From Mesaphorura yosii (lineage: Eukaryota > Arthropoda > Collembola > Poduromorpha > Tullbergiidae), in contig WIXG01000290.1 of the NCBI GenBank assembly GCA_009869945.1, forward strand, positions 36,942 to 100,941: a DNA stretch of 64,000 nucleotides, written 5' to 3'. The position numbers and the translations under genes were made by a program. Positions within the stretch are counted from its first letter, which is position 1. Every line of letters starts with the position of its first letter. Shown here one piece after another: positions 38,862-50,341 of this stretch. Below the pieces are notes generated by a model. That model worked only from the letters and a program-made list of their open reading frames with translations. It had not been told where the DNA came from and did no database searches.

Positions 38862-40240
38862 ATGATGGCGTTCAGGAGATCAGCCCGATTATTGGCGGAT
38901 TTCGTTGACAAAACTTGCACATCGTTCCTTGTAAGTACTGTAGCTTCGACTGCATGTTGTGGCTTCGTCAGCCTAGGATTATGCTACCGCAGGGTCGATC
39001 TGGGAGATTCACCGCTGGCACTGCGAAGTGGTCAAGTCGTCGTTGGTCGGAAGTGTGGCCCTTTCTGCTGGGGATTGGCCTGGGAATACTGCCCTTGTCG
39101 TCAGTCAGTGCCCTGTCGTGGAGAAAGCGTACCGACGAACCAGACAAGACTGATACTTCAGAAACAATCAAACTGAGAAACAGAAAGGACACAGAGCTGC
39201 TAAAGAGCATCAAGTTGGCCGATCGCACGTACGTTGTGGATGAGGGAGTGTCTCAGGAAGACATCTACAAAATCCTGTCCAGGCACAAAGTAAATCTTGG
39301 AACTCTTGAGCTCTTGTTGAGCAGAAGAGATAAGCTTGGATCTGCGCTTTTCGCAGGATAAGAACGAGCCCGAACTGCTGTGGCGGCTGGCGCGCATTAC
39401 GTATGAGCTGTCCAAGAAGGCCAAGTCTAAGGAAAAGCAGAGACTGATTAACGAGGCCTTTGACACCGTACAGAAGGCCCTGGAATTGGATGACAGCAAT
39501 TTTGCGGCCCACAAGTGGATGGCGATCGTGTTGAATGCGAGAAGCACCTTATTGGGGACGAAGGAGCAGATCACACAGTCTTACAATGTCCGGAAGCACA
39601 TGGAGGTGAGGCAAAAACAACTGTGAAATAGAAATGATGATGGTGTATAGATCACTATGCAGAGGGCGGCGGAGTTGAACCCTCGAGATGCGACCTCCAT
39701 TTACCTGTTGGGAAACTGGTGCTTCACCGTGGCCGAAATTCCGTGGTATCAAAAGAAAATTGCCAGTACCATCTTCGCCACGCCACCGTCGTGCTCATTT
39801 GCAGTGAGTTCTCTTTTGGCATGAGGAGCCTGCACATTGTCTTCAGTTATTGCATGTAACTTGGTGTTTTTAGGAGGCCGTGGAGCACTTTCTGAGAGCT
39901 GAAGCCACCGAGCCACATTTTTACAGGTTAATTATAGCTAAAAAATTACGAAATCAAAGAAACCAAGCTTGAATTCCATTTCAATATTTACGTTTTTGTA
40001 GCATGAACTTGTTAATGCTTGCCAAGTGCTACATACGCCTGGGTGAGCCCGACCTAGCGGAGGCGTACCTTCTCCAGCTGAAGAGCATGCCCACGGTGAC
40101 GGAGGAGGACTACCAAGTAAGCATCTGCCACGAACATCACTTTTAGTTTATACTTGTGACCCTTTGGTTTGCAGGCAAGACTGGAGGGCAAGGAGTTGCT
40201 GGATCACATACAGAAGTCTAAGCTGTCTAAAAAACCTTGA
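38862..40240 (+). CDS. RMDN: Regulator of microtubule dynamics protein (RMDN/FAM82 family)
   Basis: TPR-fold protein of the RMD family, associated with microtubules and, in some members, mitochondria. Exons: 38862-38930, 38993-39289, 39357-39605, 39663-39803, 39874-39926, 40002-40116, 40175-40240; 329 residues. Family evidence: ELLWRLARITYELSKKAKS, an 'AAHKWMAIVLN' stretch, RAAELNPRDATSIYLLGNWC, then the signature EIPWYQKKIASTIFATPPS, followed by EAVEHFLRAEA and a final TPR-like segment. The N-terminal part (PFLLGIGLGILPLSS in the second exon) is hydrophobic and may anchor the protein, as the N-terminal helix of RMDN3 does. The first exon is Arg-rich and presequence-like. All junction phases close. 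The MIM gene follows tail-to-tail. Confidence 0.9.
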
Positions 40241-41019
40241 AAAAAACCAACCTACCAACCAAGAGCGAATTTCTTCACAAAATGAACACACTTGAATTTA
40301 TTACTCGTCTTGTAAAATAGTCACATTGACATGAATGATATTGATCTGCCAGATCCTCCTCAAGCTGCGGGCACAAGCAGTCAAGAGCCCAGATACGTGA
40401 AGAGAGCAGAGGACAGCAAGGGTTACTAAATCCAGTTGGAGGAGAGTACTTGTGATCAGTCTTATCAGTGCATGCCAACTAGCTAACCTACACTCGAGTC
40501 CCAAGTTACCCTTAAGTGACATTAACCCTTAATTAAGTACACAGTTTCATTTCCCACCTTGCAGGATCAAACCGAGTAACTCGTAAGTTTCCGCTACCGC
40601 AGCTGCACTTCAATCACAAATTAATGATAAACTTGCTTAACTTACGGACTGATATTCGAATTGATATAGCCTATTAATTACCTTAATAGGGACATTAAAG
40701 TATCCTAAAAATTCGTAAGGGATATTACAACAAAACCATGAGCCCAATTAAGGTCTTCACTTGAATTGAGTTTTAATTACACTGAGGGGTTGGATGAATA
40801 AGCTTGAGCAACCTAAACAAGTTGGGTGAAGCTCCAGCTAACCTAACGTTCGTCATCATTGCACAGTTCTCACTTTCTGGTGCCCTACAGCGTCATTGAC
40901 TCGTAAAAGTTGATGGCATTCAGCAGTTTTCCAGCCTTCCGTGCACTGCGTTTTTGTGGCAGTTGGTTGTGATTGGCCACTCCTGCCTCGAAGTGTTGCA
41001 CGAGGCCGCTGACCCCCAG

Positions 41020-44000
41020 TCAACGGATCCTCGGGGCGGAGCGGTCGTTGATTGCGCGGATGTGCCTGAGTCTCCGTCCGTCGTAGTGGCGGATCTGGTC
41101 CATCAGACTCTCCCGACACAAGCTGGGGTCAGAAATGGTTTTGGAGGCGATCCACTGGCGCACTCGGAAGGCCGTCGACATGTCGCCTCCCCGCAGCCCG
41201 TGGTGGTGCGTCACCGAGGCCACCAACTTCGACGCCAAACTTGTCCTGAGGGTGGGGCTGCTCTGCCGTCGTTCCGTCGGCGGGCTGGCCCGCATCTGGC
41301 TCAGTCTGGCGTTGAGAGTCTGCACAAACATTTCCTTGGAGGAGACTGCGGGCGGCGGAGTGCGGCTGCTGTTGCCCAGCACGTGGTTCTGCACGAAGGT
41401 CGCCGTACTCTTCAGAAGCTCCTCCGAAAAGCGGCGAGTCTGGCGCGGAGTGGTGCTCGCGCTCTGCGACACGGCCGCTGGCTGAGGGCTCTGCTGGCCC
41501 GCAATTTGCTGGTAGATTTGGTGGAGATATGACTGCTGTTGCAGCTGTTCTCCTGAACTCCTGTTCTGTTGGGCTAGAGCAACAGAGGCTGACTGGTTTG
41601 CGGAACCGGCCACTGTCTTCTGGCTGGGGGAGTTGGCCCTCTCCCTTTCCTTCAGGACCGGGAAGCTGTTTGAGTGACTGGCGTTCCTCTCCTGAGCGGG
41701 ACCTTTGTCATCAGTCTGCTTGAGTGAGTGACATCGGCGGACCAGTGACATGTTGGGGCTCACAGGCTGGTGGTTCCTCTCCGTCAGAGTCTTGATGGTC
41801 TCCGCCACACTGATGTGCCGCAGGGCGTCGTCCAGGGAGTTTGAGCGCACTTCGCGCTGGTGGCATTGAGGCGGACTTTCGAGTTCCCAGTTCGGGACAA
41901 AGCCCGCTCCTGCACACGAGGTTGATGGGGCATGATCGGGGGGTCGGGTGCAGGGATTAGCCTGCTGGAAAGGCGGTGTGCTGAGGGTAAGCGAAGAGAG
42001 GCTGGGGCGATTTGAGACTGGAGACGTCGATAAACTGGATGCCTGGCGTGCTGGAGGCGGCGGCCGAGTTTGTTGTGCCCCGCCTTGTTGCTCAGCTAAA
42101 AAATAATAAAGAGTTGAAAAATGTATTGTAATGTTAAACAGTGCCATGGAGCTTTGCTGCCCACGCCCAAGTAGTTCCAGTGAATTGACGGAACGTAGTA
42201 AAACAAATGGAGGCAGCATGCACCAGATACGAGGACGAGATACTCCACCTCTCCGAATTGAAGCTTTCCGTCAGCCCGACTTGAGGACTGAGGAGGTGCG
42301 TCCGAGCTGGAGCCGACGGCTTCAGGGAGGCTGGGAAGCTTGCATAAACTCAACTCAAAGGAAAATCATGCCAAATGAAATCAACTCAAGCACAAAGCAA
42401 AAATCAAACTGACAATTTATTGCCACAAATTAAAATTACAAAAGAAAATCATAAACTAAAGGGCTCTTCGATGCTAAAAATGTTTAAAGCGCAAAGAGAT
42501 TCCTTTTAACCACCGTCAAATGATAAAGCTGACTTGTTGTTGCAAAGATCTTTGGAATAATCTCAGGTGACCGTTTAAATTACCCTGACTCTAACTGGTA
42601 TGCTAACCGAACCAACACTACAAAAACAATGAACAAAAATGAACGTGCAATTAACTCGTGTGCGATTGTGAAACCTTCATGCATCCATTTTAAACAGCGA
42701 GTCACTCAGACAAAATCTCGTTTTCTCCCAGAGAAGAGTCTGTAGTGCATGAAATCTTTCGGCACGGGTTTACTGCCATTGGCATACGAGTGGCGTCTCG
42801 GCAGCGAGGAAGCTCTCCCGAAACCGCCCTGCAGAAACGCATAAGGCTCACTCAGGCCCGGAGTCGACTCCGAGTCAGGCGATGGCGGCAGGGGACTGTT
42901 GTACAGATAGGGCATGCCATGCAACGTGCCACCCTTGACACTGAAGCCACCGTGCACATGGCATCTCTCAAGCGGAGTGCTCACCGAGGGCAGGCACAGA
43001 GACTCGCATGCTGGCACCCCGAACTCAGACACGCTGCTTCGTTCCATGACTCCGCACATGCTCTCCATTTCCTCACAAAAATCGCCGTCATAAGACCAGG
43101 CAGTACCTTCCAGTGTAGCCGGTACGGGCCTCGGGGCGTCCGCAGCTTCCCTCCCGCCCCGGGCACTCAGCACATGCTGCTGTTCCATATTCTTGTGCTC
43201 AGACACGCCCTGATCCACCCACCGCTTGGCCCCTCCCTCAGCGCCCATGAGTTCAGGTGGCGGAGGTGGGAGCTCGTGCTGTCGAAGACGCCTGGCCGCA
43301 GCCATCTGGTTCAGCTCGTGCATGTTGACGTAGACGGGCTGCGGCACGACTACACAATTTCAAAGTACCAGCCAGTTAGTTAAACTTGAATTAGGTCTCG
43401 AATGGTCGCATTTAAAGTGCTCTGTTCTGTGCGTACTCATGTCGGGTGACGACTGATTAAAGTCAGGCAGTGCTGGAATGGGTTTGTCCTGTCCAGGCTC
43501 CAAACTCATAGATTTAGCTGGCTTCGGCTTCCTGTTCTTGTTTGGGTTAGGAGGTGGCGGTCCGGCCTCCTGACTCACGTCGGAGGGCACTCGCTCCAAT
43601 GACGAAGCACGCTTCGGCACCGGGGGCTTCGTCTCACCTCTCCCTCGCAAAGCGCCGTAAATCTCCGAGGCGCTTTGATACATCGGACCTGTGCAAAGTT
43701 TCACCACCCGTCTTAAGGATGTACGCGGTACGCCAATTGCACATGGTGTGTTTCGAAATGTGGCTTGCCTTGAGAGTGAAATGCCTCTGCGAGAGGAGTG
43801 GCGGGAGCTGAAGAGTGGGGGCTCGCTGGGTGCGAGGCCGAGTCCCGCGCCTGATACGTGTACGCTGTCAATGGCGGACGTTCCTGATTCCTCTCGTACG
43901 CTAATTAAAAGATGGTCAGAGAGCCATTAGCAATTTATGCATGCAGTTATAGCCCGGAATAGAGAAAGAAGAAAGTGCAACCTGCTGAGATGGTGTGCGG

Positions 44001-47000
44001 ACGATCGTTCATGATGGCGCAAGCCGCCCTCTCAAACTGGAGTGAGTCTTGAATATTAGGCCATGCGGAGTTTGTGCCTGGCACGCTTCCAGGGGCATAA
44101 GTGAGAGAGGGCGTGCTCGAGTTGCTACTACCTGGAGAATTCTCTTCCGGCGGATCACCCTGCAAAAGCACCATAACGTCGTCAACAAATTATACAAGTC
44201 ACCGATCGCAATCTGCAGTAGCAAACCTTTTGCGGTACTTTGTGAGGCGCAGGGTGCTGGTTCCTGAACTGGAAGTTGTGAGGCGGAGAGTGCACCGAAC
44301 CACTCGACGAACTGTGCGTGGAGGAAATGCTGCACAGACTCGACTTCCTGGACCCTGCAACATCAAACCACACATTGTATCAGATAAAACCCTCCACATT
44401 AGTGGCGGTACAAACCTAGTGAGCTGGGGCTGCTCGGCGGAGTTTGGAAGCTCCAGGCTCCACTGTCGCACGAGCCCTTCAGGTCGGCGATCACCTAAGC
44501 AAGGAAACACAACCTACTTAATTCTCTATTCTCTCTGAATGGACACGAGCTGCTTCCACAGCGTACCTGTTCACTCGAGGCGGGCAAGCTGAACGGCTCT
44601 GAGGAGTGCTTCTCCAGCTGCTGCATGGCTTCCTGAACGTGAGTCAGCTCAGACAACATTTCAACCTCCTCGTCCTAAACAATAAAGGAGGGTGCAATAG
44701 CTAACTTGCGAAAAGGGGAGCTACAACTGAAAATGCGAGTTACCACGACGGGTTTAAAGAAGGAGACAAAGAGGCAGAAGCGGCTTCGCTCTTCGATGAG
44801 CGCTGTTCTTATCGCCTGCTTCTCCATCTCCTCAAACTCCTGTCGTTTCTCGTTGGTCTCCTTCATGGCTGCCTCCAGCAAGCGATGCAAATCTCGAGCG
44901 CCGCCCTCAATATGCTGCTGCTGTTGGAAGGACTCCCCCCCACCTGTGCCCACGTGGCCACTCCTGGTGGGTCGGGCGCCAGGGAAGACTCCATTGTGGG
45001 CGCTCATTTTCCGAACTTTCTTGTGCAGTCTTAGGGTTTCGATGGACCGCTTCTTCAGCTCCCCTCTGCCTCGCTTGTACTCTATCATTCAAAATAAATT
45101 ATTACAAGTTGCAGGTTACACGTGACTAGGGTTTATAAGTTTTTAGCCGACCTTTCGCGTGTTCCTTGTCCAGGTGCATTGTCACTCGCTTCCACTCCTC
45201 CAGCCTCTCTTGCAGAGGAATAATCAAGCAGTCGAAGATGGAGCTGCAAAGTCAAGGGAAAATTCACTTCGTTGGACGAAGCGAGGGCAGGGGAACTTAT
45301 GACCGACTCACCTGGTGAACGTCTTCAGTTTGGCTTCGAGCGCCTTGTGACGTAGACAAATTCTGGTCAAGGCGGTTCCAATGTCCTTCGTCGCCCCTGC
45401 AAAAGTGCAGAAAGCGACACAATTTATATTCCTTTGCCAGATTAAGTCATTTGTGCTTTGTTTAAGTATTAAGAGCACTAGAGTCCTGAGACTCATCTCA
45501 GAGACGGAAAGTCTCAGAGTCCCCCGAGCACAAGTGTGTCCGGGTTGTTCTGTATGTGTGCACACACAGGACAAATGCGAAGCGGCGATACACGGCTTAT
45601 GTGCTTAGTGTGAGTGAGTGTGTAGATGAGAGAGCGAGCCGAGTGCGTGCGAGGAAAGGATGTGGCTCTGTGCGGTTGCAATTCGAAAAGAACCTTCGCG
45701 ACTCCTTTCGTCCTTTCTATTGTGAAAGTGCTCATGGCATTTGTCTTCCAACTTCCTTCTTCGTTCTAATCTTAACGATTCTTTCTGGTAGTGGCGAAGC
45801 TATCTCTGGTCAACAATGGACAAGTGGGAGGGTGAAGATGGCAGTGAGGAAGTTGTAAAGGTGAGCTGCCACGTAATTCGGGTCCAGCCAATACAGCAAC
45901 TAATGAATGACTCACATATGGTGACTTTGACCCTTTGACTTGTGATTCGTAGGACAATTGGGACGATGACGATGACGTGGAACCACCGAAACCCGCAGCG
46001 GAGGTCCAGTCCGACCCCAATGCACCCAAAGCGACTCAGGTCAAGAAGAAAAAAAAGCTGACGGACATCCTGGCGGAGAAGGCTGCGACTAAACAGGTAC
46101 TGCATAACTAACTAACCAACTAAACTCTTGGAGACCTGGTTAAATGAGTTATGACTGCAGCAGCAGCAGCCACTGACGCCTGAAGAATTGGAAGCTGAGC
46201 GCATTCGTCAGCAGAAAAATCAAGAAGAAGCTGAGCTGAAGCTGATTGGTTCGACATTTGGTGTAAGTACGATAAGTATAAGCGACCCCGAAACTAAGCC
46301 TGATTTCGATGAGCTGAGGAAGGAAGTAGTGAACGGGCTCGCTCAGTTTGACAAACGAACCCTTTACGGAGATTTCCTCGAAGACTTGATACAAGATTTG
46401 GCTATTCAATGTGAGTTTCTCATTTTTAAACTCATTGAATGCAACCTAACATTTTAACGAACTTTCAACAATTTATTCTTTTCGCTCGTCTCCGTCTGAA
46501 CTTGAACCAACTTTTTGTTCTTGCCCGCAGTATCTTCGCGACGACTCAAAAAAGTGAAGACGACCGTGGAAGCCATTTACTTTGAGAAAACCAAGCAAGA
46601 GAAAGCAAAGCCAGCCAAGCCAAAGGGAAAGGTCAAACTGAACGTGGAAGGTGATAAAGCAATTCTCAAGCAGTCCGGCGTGGAAGATTTCGACGAATTT
46701 GATGATTTCATGTAACCAGAATCAATACTAAACTAAATGTAATTCTAAGAATTAATAGTTACTTCTCTAAACAATTGTCACTTTAAAATTGAGTGCTTCG
46801 ATTTTGAATAAAGAAGTTAATTTTTGAACTTCGCTTAAACGTTCCAGTCTTCCGCTAAATAAGTTAAAAAGTTAGCGAACTCGCCTTTTGTTGAGGTCGC
46901 TGCATCAGCAATCTTCTGAAACGCCTCCAAAAAGGCGCTGACAGCCTGGATGGTCGACCTGCAAAAAGGAACAGATTTTGAGTTGATTAAGCTAGTATTA

Positions 47001-47859
47001 AGTACAACCTTGATAGAATGGGAGATGCCTCATTATAAAGAGAATAGAGACCAGGAATTCACACACCCGACACGATTACGGCAAACATTACACATGATGT
47101 CAAGGTTTACTAGAGTTTACGAATTACAAAAGTTAAGACAAACGAAGTTTGACGGGCGTAGCTATTTGGGTCCTCTCACGATTCTTCCCCATGAAAAATT
47201 CCTACTAAAATGTGGGACACTGATCTTTTTGCTGTTTTTTATTAACCCCGACTGGGTATGGTCCGACCCGGAGCAGGAGAGTTAAGTACAACCACAAAGC
47301 AACCAGCCAAAAGCTGACCTGATTGAGGTAGAGAATTGGTCTTGTTAGTAGTATTATGTTTTCTTATGCTATGCTTTATTATCGAAACTAGAAGTCCTTT
47401 ACTTTGTGTATTTACACAGCACATATAAAACTGTGTTGTACAGACATCAAGAGCATTATATAAAGGGGGCAAGATTATCTTAAGTGATCAACGTACAATT
47501 TTCTACCGAAATTGCAGACATCTTGGAATCTTGGTTCAGCAAGGTATATTTCTATCTAGTGACCTCAAGAATTTAGTGCACTCAAGACTCAAGCAAGGGG
47601 ATGAAGTTAATTTACCTGAGACAGGCATGCAGCTTGGTAGACTTCATCGTCAAATCCTCCCATAAAGGCGAAGAATTCTGCAGAACAAACTCTGCGCTTA
47701 GTTTCCAATATATAAACTTCACTCCTGCTTAAGTTGGTTGCAGGTCAACTGCTATCTCACCTTCATTTCGTTGATAATTTGTTGAAACAATCCTCCAAAT
47801 GCGCAGTCCCGTTCAATATCTCGGGAAGTCGAATCCATTCCGACATTTAAGAGATCCAT
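41020..47859 (-). CDS. MTSS1: MIM/MTSS1-type I-BAR (IMD) protein with alternative last exons
   Basis: Membrane-bending and actin-regulating scaffold. Shared exons in transcript order: 47859-47761, 47677-47616, 46958-46885, 45396-45312, 45243-45152, 45081-44744, 44674-44567, 44494-44416, 44354-44227, 44159-43982, 43900-43769, 43688-43437. Two last exons accept the same phase: 43349-42706 (756-residue product) or 42095-41020 (900-residue product). IMD domain: CAFGGLFQQIINEMK, PLWEDLT, AVSAFLEAFQKIADAATS, GTALTRICLRHKALEAKL, DCLIIPLQERLEEWKR, EKQAIRTALIEERSRFC. Then SFQTPPSSPSS as in MIM, a long Ser/Pro-rich region, and in the distal exon a WH2-like ESLMDQIRHYDGRRLR followed by NDRSAPRI, the MIM C-terminus. 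Introns 3 and 11 use GC donors. eIF3j lies antisense within intron 3. The joining of the distal exon directly to 43437 is inferred from phase. Confidence 0.85.
42416..42421 (-). terminator. Candidate poly(A) signal of the short MIM isoform
   Basis: Minus-strand AATAAA 285 nt after the stop at 42706 and upstream of the distal WH2 exon. It supports 43349-42706 being a genuine terminal exon. Confidence 0.5.
45816..46715 (+). CDS. EIF3J: Eukaryotic translation initiation factor 3 subunit J
   Basis: Loosely bound eIF3 subunit acting at the 40S decoding centre. Exons: 45816-45860, 45953-46096, 46161-46410, 46531-46715; 207 residues (fly ~236, human 258). Recognised by the acidic start (WEGEDGSEE, DNWDDDDDVEPP), the Lys run with KKKKKLTDILAEK, PLTPEELEAERIRQQK, ELRKEVVNGLAQF, FLEDLIQDLAIQL, SSRRLKKVKTTVEAI, and the acidic C-terminus VEDFDEFDDFM typical of eIF3j. 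The whole gene lies inside intron 3 of MIM on the opposite strand. The third exon starts at a run of CAG repeats (CAGCAGCAGCAG), so tandem acceptors could vary the number of Gln residues. AATAAA at 46807. Confidence 0.95.
46807..46812 (+). terminator. Poly(A) signal of eIF3j
   Basis: AATAAA 91 nt after the eIF3j stop and about 70 nt before MIM exon 3 on the other strand, so the nested transcript can end inside the host intron. Confidence 0.6.
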
Positions 47860-50341
47860 GATGTGGACTCCTCTTCTCTTGCTTCGGTTAATTTTATAGT
47901 TACAGCTCCAGAATTAAGTCCCAGGTGAACCCATTGAATGAAGTTAATGCAACTTTCGGGTCGACAACCCAAACTATCAGACGAACGCGAAATGTTGAAG
48001 TATCACCTTTACAATCGTGAAATGAGTATAATTTGCAAAATTGTCGCCAAGTCAGTTCAAAGTGGTGTAATCTTAGATAGGGAGAGTAGATATGAAGGTA
48101 AGCTGGGTCCAAACCAAGTTCTTATTCACAGGCACGAATTAGACAACAGCAATGTATCATGATGAAGGACTTTAGGTGCAATTGTTCTTGATTGATGAGG
48201 ATCGGGAGGATGATTTGCTTGTGACGAACGACACAAAGTGCGCATAATAAATTGTCATCCAGTCACTCCAGTGGCAGTTGTCAGTTAAAATAGGAGGCTG
48301 ACGAAGCACTAATAAATTCCCTGGTTCAGCACTTCCGCTTGCACAATGAAGGCGAAGAGACAACAACACCCACATCACATGGAGACAGCAAGAGTGGATG
48401 ATACAAGCCGTGAGTGCAACGCAGACAGTCTATTCAATGCAGTCTGGACAAGAAGTTGCACTGGTCTGGAGTCAGAGTGGCTGGCTGGAGTGGCGAGGAA
48501 AGTGCAGTTCACTGCAGCGACTGCATCCTGTAATCGTAAGTGAAACTTATGCACAAGCTAAGACTGCACAAGGCACAATACGCACAGTTGTAAACAAACA
48601 GTCACCCTTTGCTCAACCTCGACCACAACTCCACCGACTTTTTCGCCATCCGTCCACAGCGCTGTGTATCGGTAGCATCAGGCGTCACTGCACATTCAAA
48701 CGCTACATTTTGCATTGACCATATTGGCATTGGGAGTGGGATACATGCAGCTTGTGGGTAGAAATTCTACTGCTGGCAGCGGGGTCAAGGTGCCACCTTA
48801 CTGATGTCACTTCACGAGTTCAACATTTTTAGATCATACTCTCAATTTGTCGAGCACTTGCTCATTTCCTCCCGTCCGTAAATAACATGCAGCATGTTCA
48901 GGTGTCCTCAAATTAGAAATTCTCCTGCAGGGCGGTGCTCCTGGCCGCTTGCCTCTGACCAATCAGTTAACATTGGCCAAGTTCGAATCCAAGTTTATCC
49001 GGGCCTGGTCGCCAGCAGTGTTCCGAGATGGTATATAACAGGTGGTAAATATTGTGGTAAATAATGCTAAATAGCGTTATGTTAAATATTTCATTTGGGT
49101 AAATGGTAAGTAATGGTAAATATTCCTTGTTGAGCGGAATTTCATTGAATCGAGTATGGATTTATCCAATCAGACAAACGCAATAGACTGACACAGGGCA
49201 AAGTCATGAAGCTGACCTTTTGCTTCAGAACACTTCGAGTCGCAGAAGAGACTCTCAGAATAGAAGAAGAAATATTCTCACAGGGAAGAAAGGTACTGCT
49301 TAACATGACAAGGAATTTATGAATTATTCTTAAGTGGAAGAAAGGTACTGCTTTTACATTATTATTTGCTATTGTAACAGTCGAAAATAGCAATAAAATA
49401 TGCGTACAGAACTGATCTAAATATTATTATTATCGCCAACTGTCAACGTTAAAGTGGAGTTAAGCGCATGAAAAAATACTTACCACAAAATACCAAGTTA
49501 CCATTAAATACCCATTTACCACTATTTACCACTGGTATGTTAAATAATCAAATTTGGTTGTATTTTTGGACTACTGATCGCCAGAGATGGTTTTGTGTAG
49601 TTCCTGATTTGGCTTGACTTTCTGCGTCGAATGATTCAACTTGCTTAGACATGCTCCTTCATTCAACACGCTTCCATCATTCTGATCCCTCAAGGCCAAT
49701 AAAAGTTGAGTGCATGCATGAAATGGTTTTTAGCATCCAGCTCAAGGGTCACCACCACGTTATTTTTATATGAATGAATACATTTAGGTAAAATTGGGCT
49801 TTCAGTTCCTTCACAGCACCGTTTCAATGTCCGCTGCCCACAGCTCAAAATGCATCACTTTTGAGACTAGTTTTCAACGCGCGAAGTTATTTTGGATTCC
49901 ACTACGCTCTTCTTATTTGTTGATGTGGAGTTGAGGATAAACTGGACTCGTCAGAGTGACTCATCCCAATAATACAATTTGTTTGCAACTCATTTAACTC
50001 AATAAGTCCACAATATAGAAGTGACCTCTCTCAACTAGTAAGTGGCAAGTTAGTTCTCGTTACATAATGCACTGGCGACAGGTCAACGAAGATCATTTCG
50101 AGGCAAACTGTTAATATTAATTAATTGTCGAATAACCGACGGAATCCTAATTCCGTTTCTGGCTTTGGGCTTTGGGGGTTCCAGGCGCACCAAGCCCGCT
50201 GATGGTATTCGCTCAGGCGTGATCAAATTCACTTCAACTAGCAAGGGCCACGTCACGAGTAAGTGGAAGATATTATTGCCGGAGTTGAGGAGTTGGCATT
50301 TACACTCGATTGTTCGTCACAAAAGAACGTGAGTTGGGAGG
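47860..50341. other. Intergenic region between MIM and the TBK1 pair
   Basis: Contains the MIM promoter side, a repeat element at about 49.04-49.53 kb, and the TBK1-a upstream region. No coding exon recognised. Open frames at 47938-48162 and 48346-48718 have no family resemblance. Confidence 0.5.
49042..49532. mobile_element. Foldback/MITE-like element with GTGGTAAAT inverted ends
   Basis: The left end (49042-49062) reads GTGGTAAATA-tt-GTGGTAAAT; the right end (49514-49532) is its inverse, ATTTACCAC-T-ATTTACCAC. Further copies of the GGTAAAT motif follow inward from each end. Inside, an 18-nt direct repeat occurs at 49284-49301 and 49336-49353. An 8-bp direct repeat GAGATGGT flanks the block at 49025-49032 and 49584-49591, which could be a target-site duplication but is not adjacent to the inverted ends. 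No open frame. Confidence 0.45.

Noticed and set aside
42252-42350. Possible extra MIM exon reading LPSLPEAVGSSSDAPP
   Set aside because: Junction phases do not fit cleanly with both neighbours unless a weak donor (CTG|GTGCAT) is assumed; direct joining of 43437 to 42095 needs no extra exon.
47938-48162. 74-codon plus-strand frame upstream of MIM
   Set aside because: Composition not distinctive, no recognisable domain, and overlaps the expected MIM promoter.
48981-48990. GTTCGAATCC, identical to a tRNA T-loop consensus
   Set aside because: No acceptor, D or anticodon arms can be folded around it.
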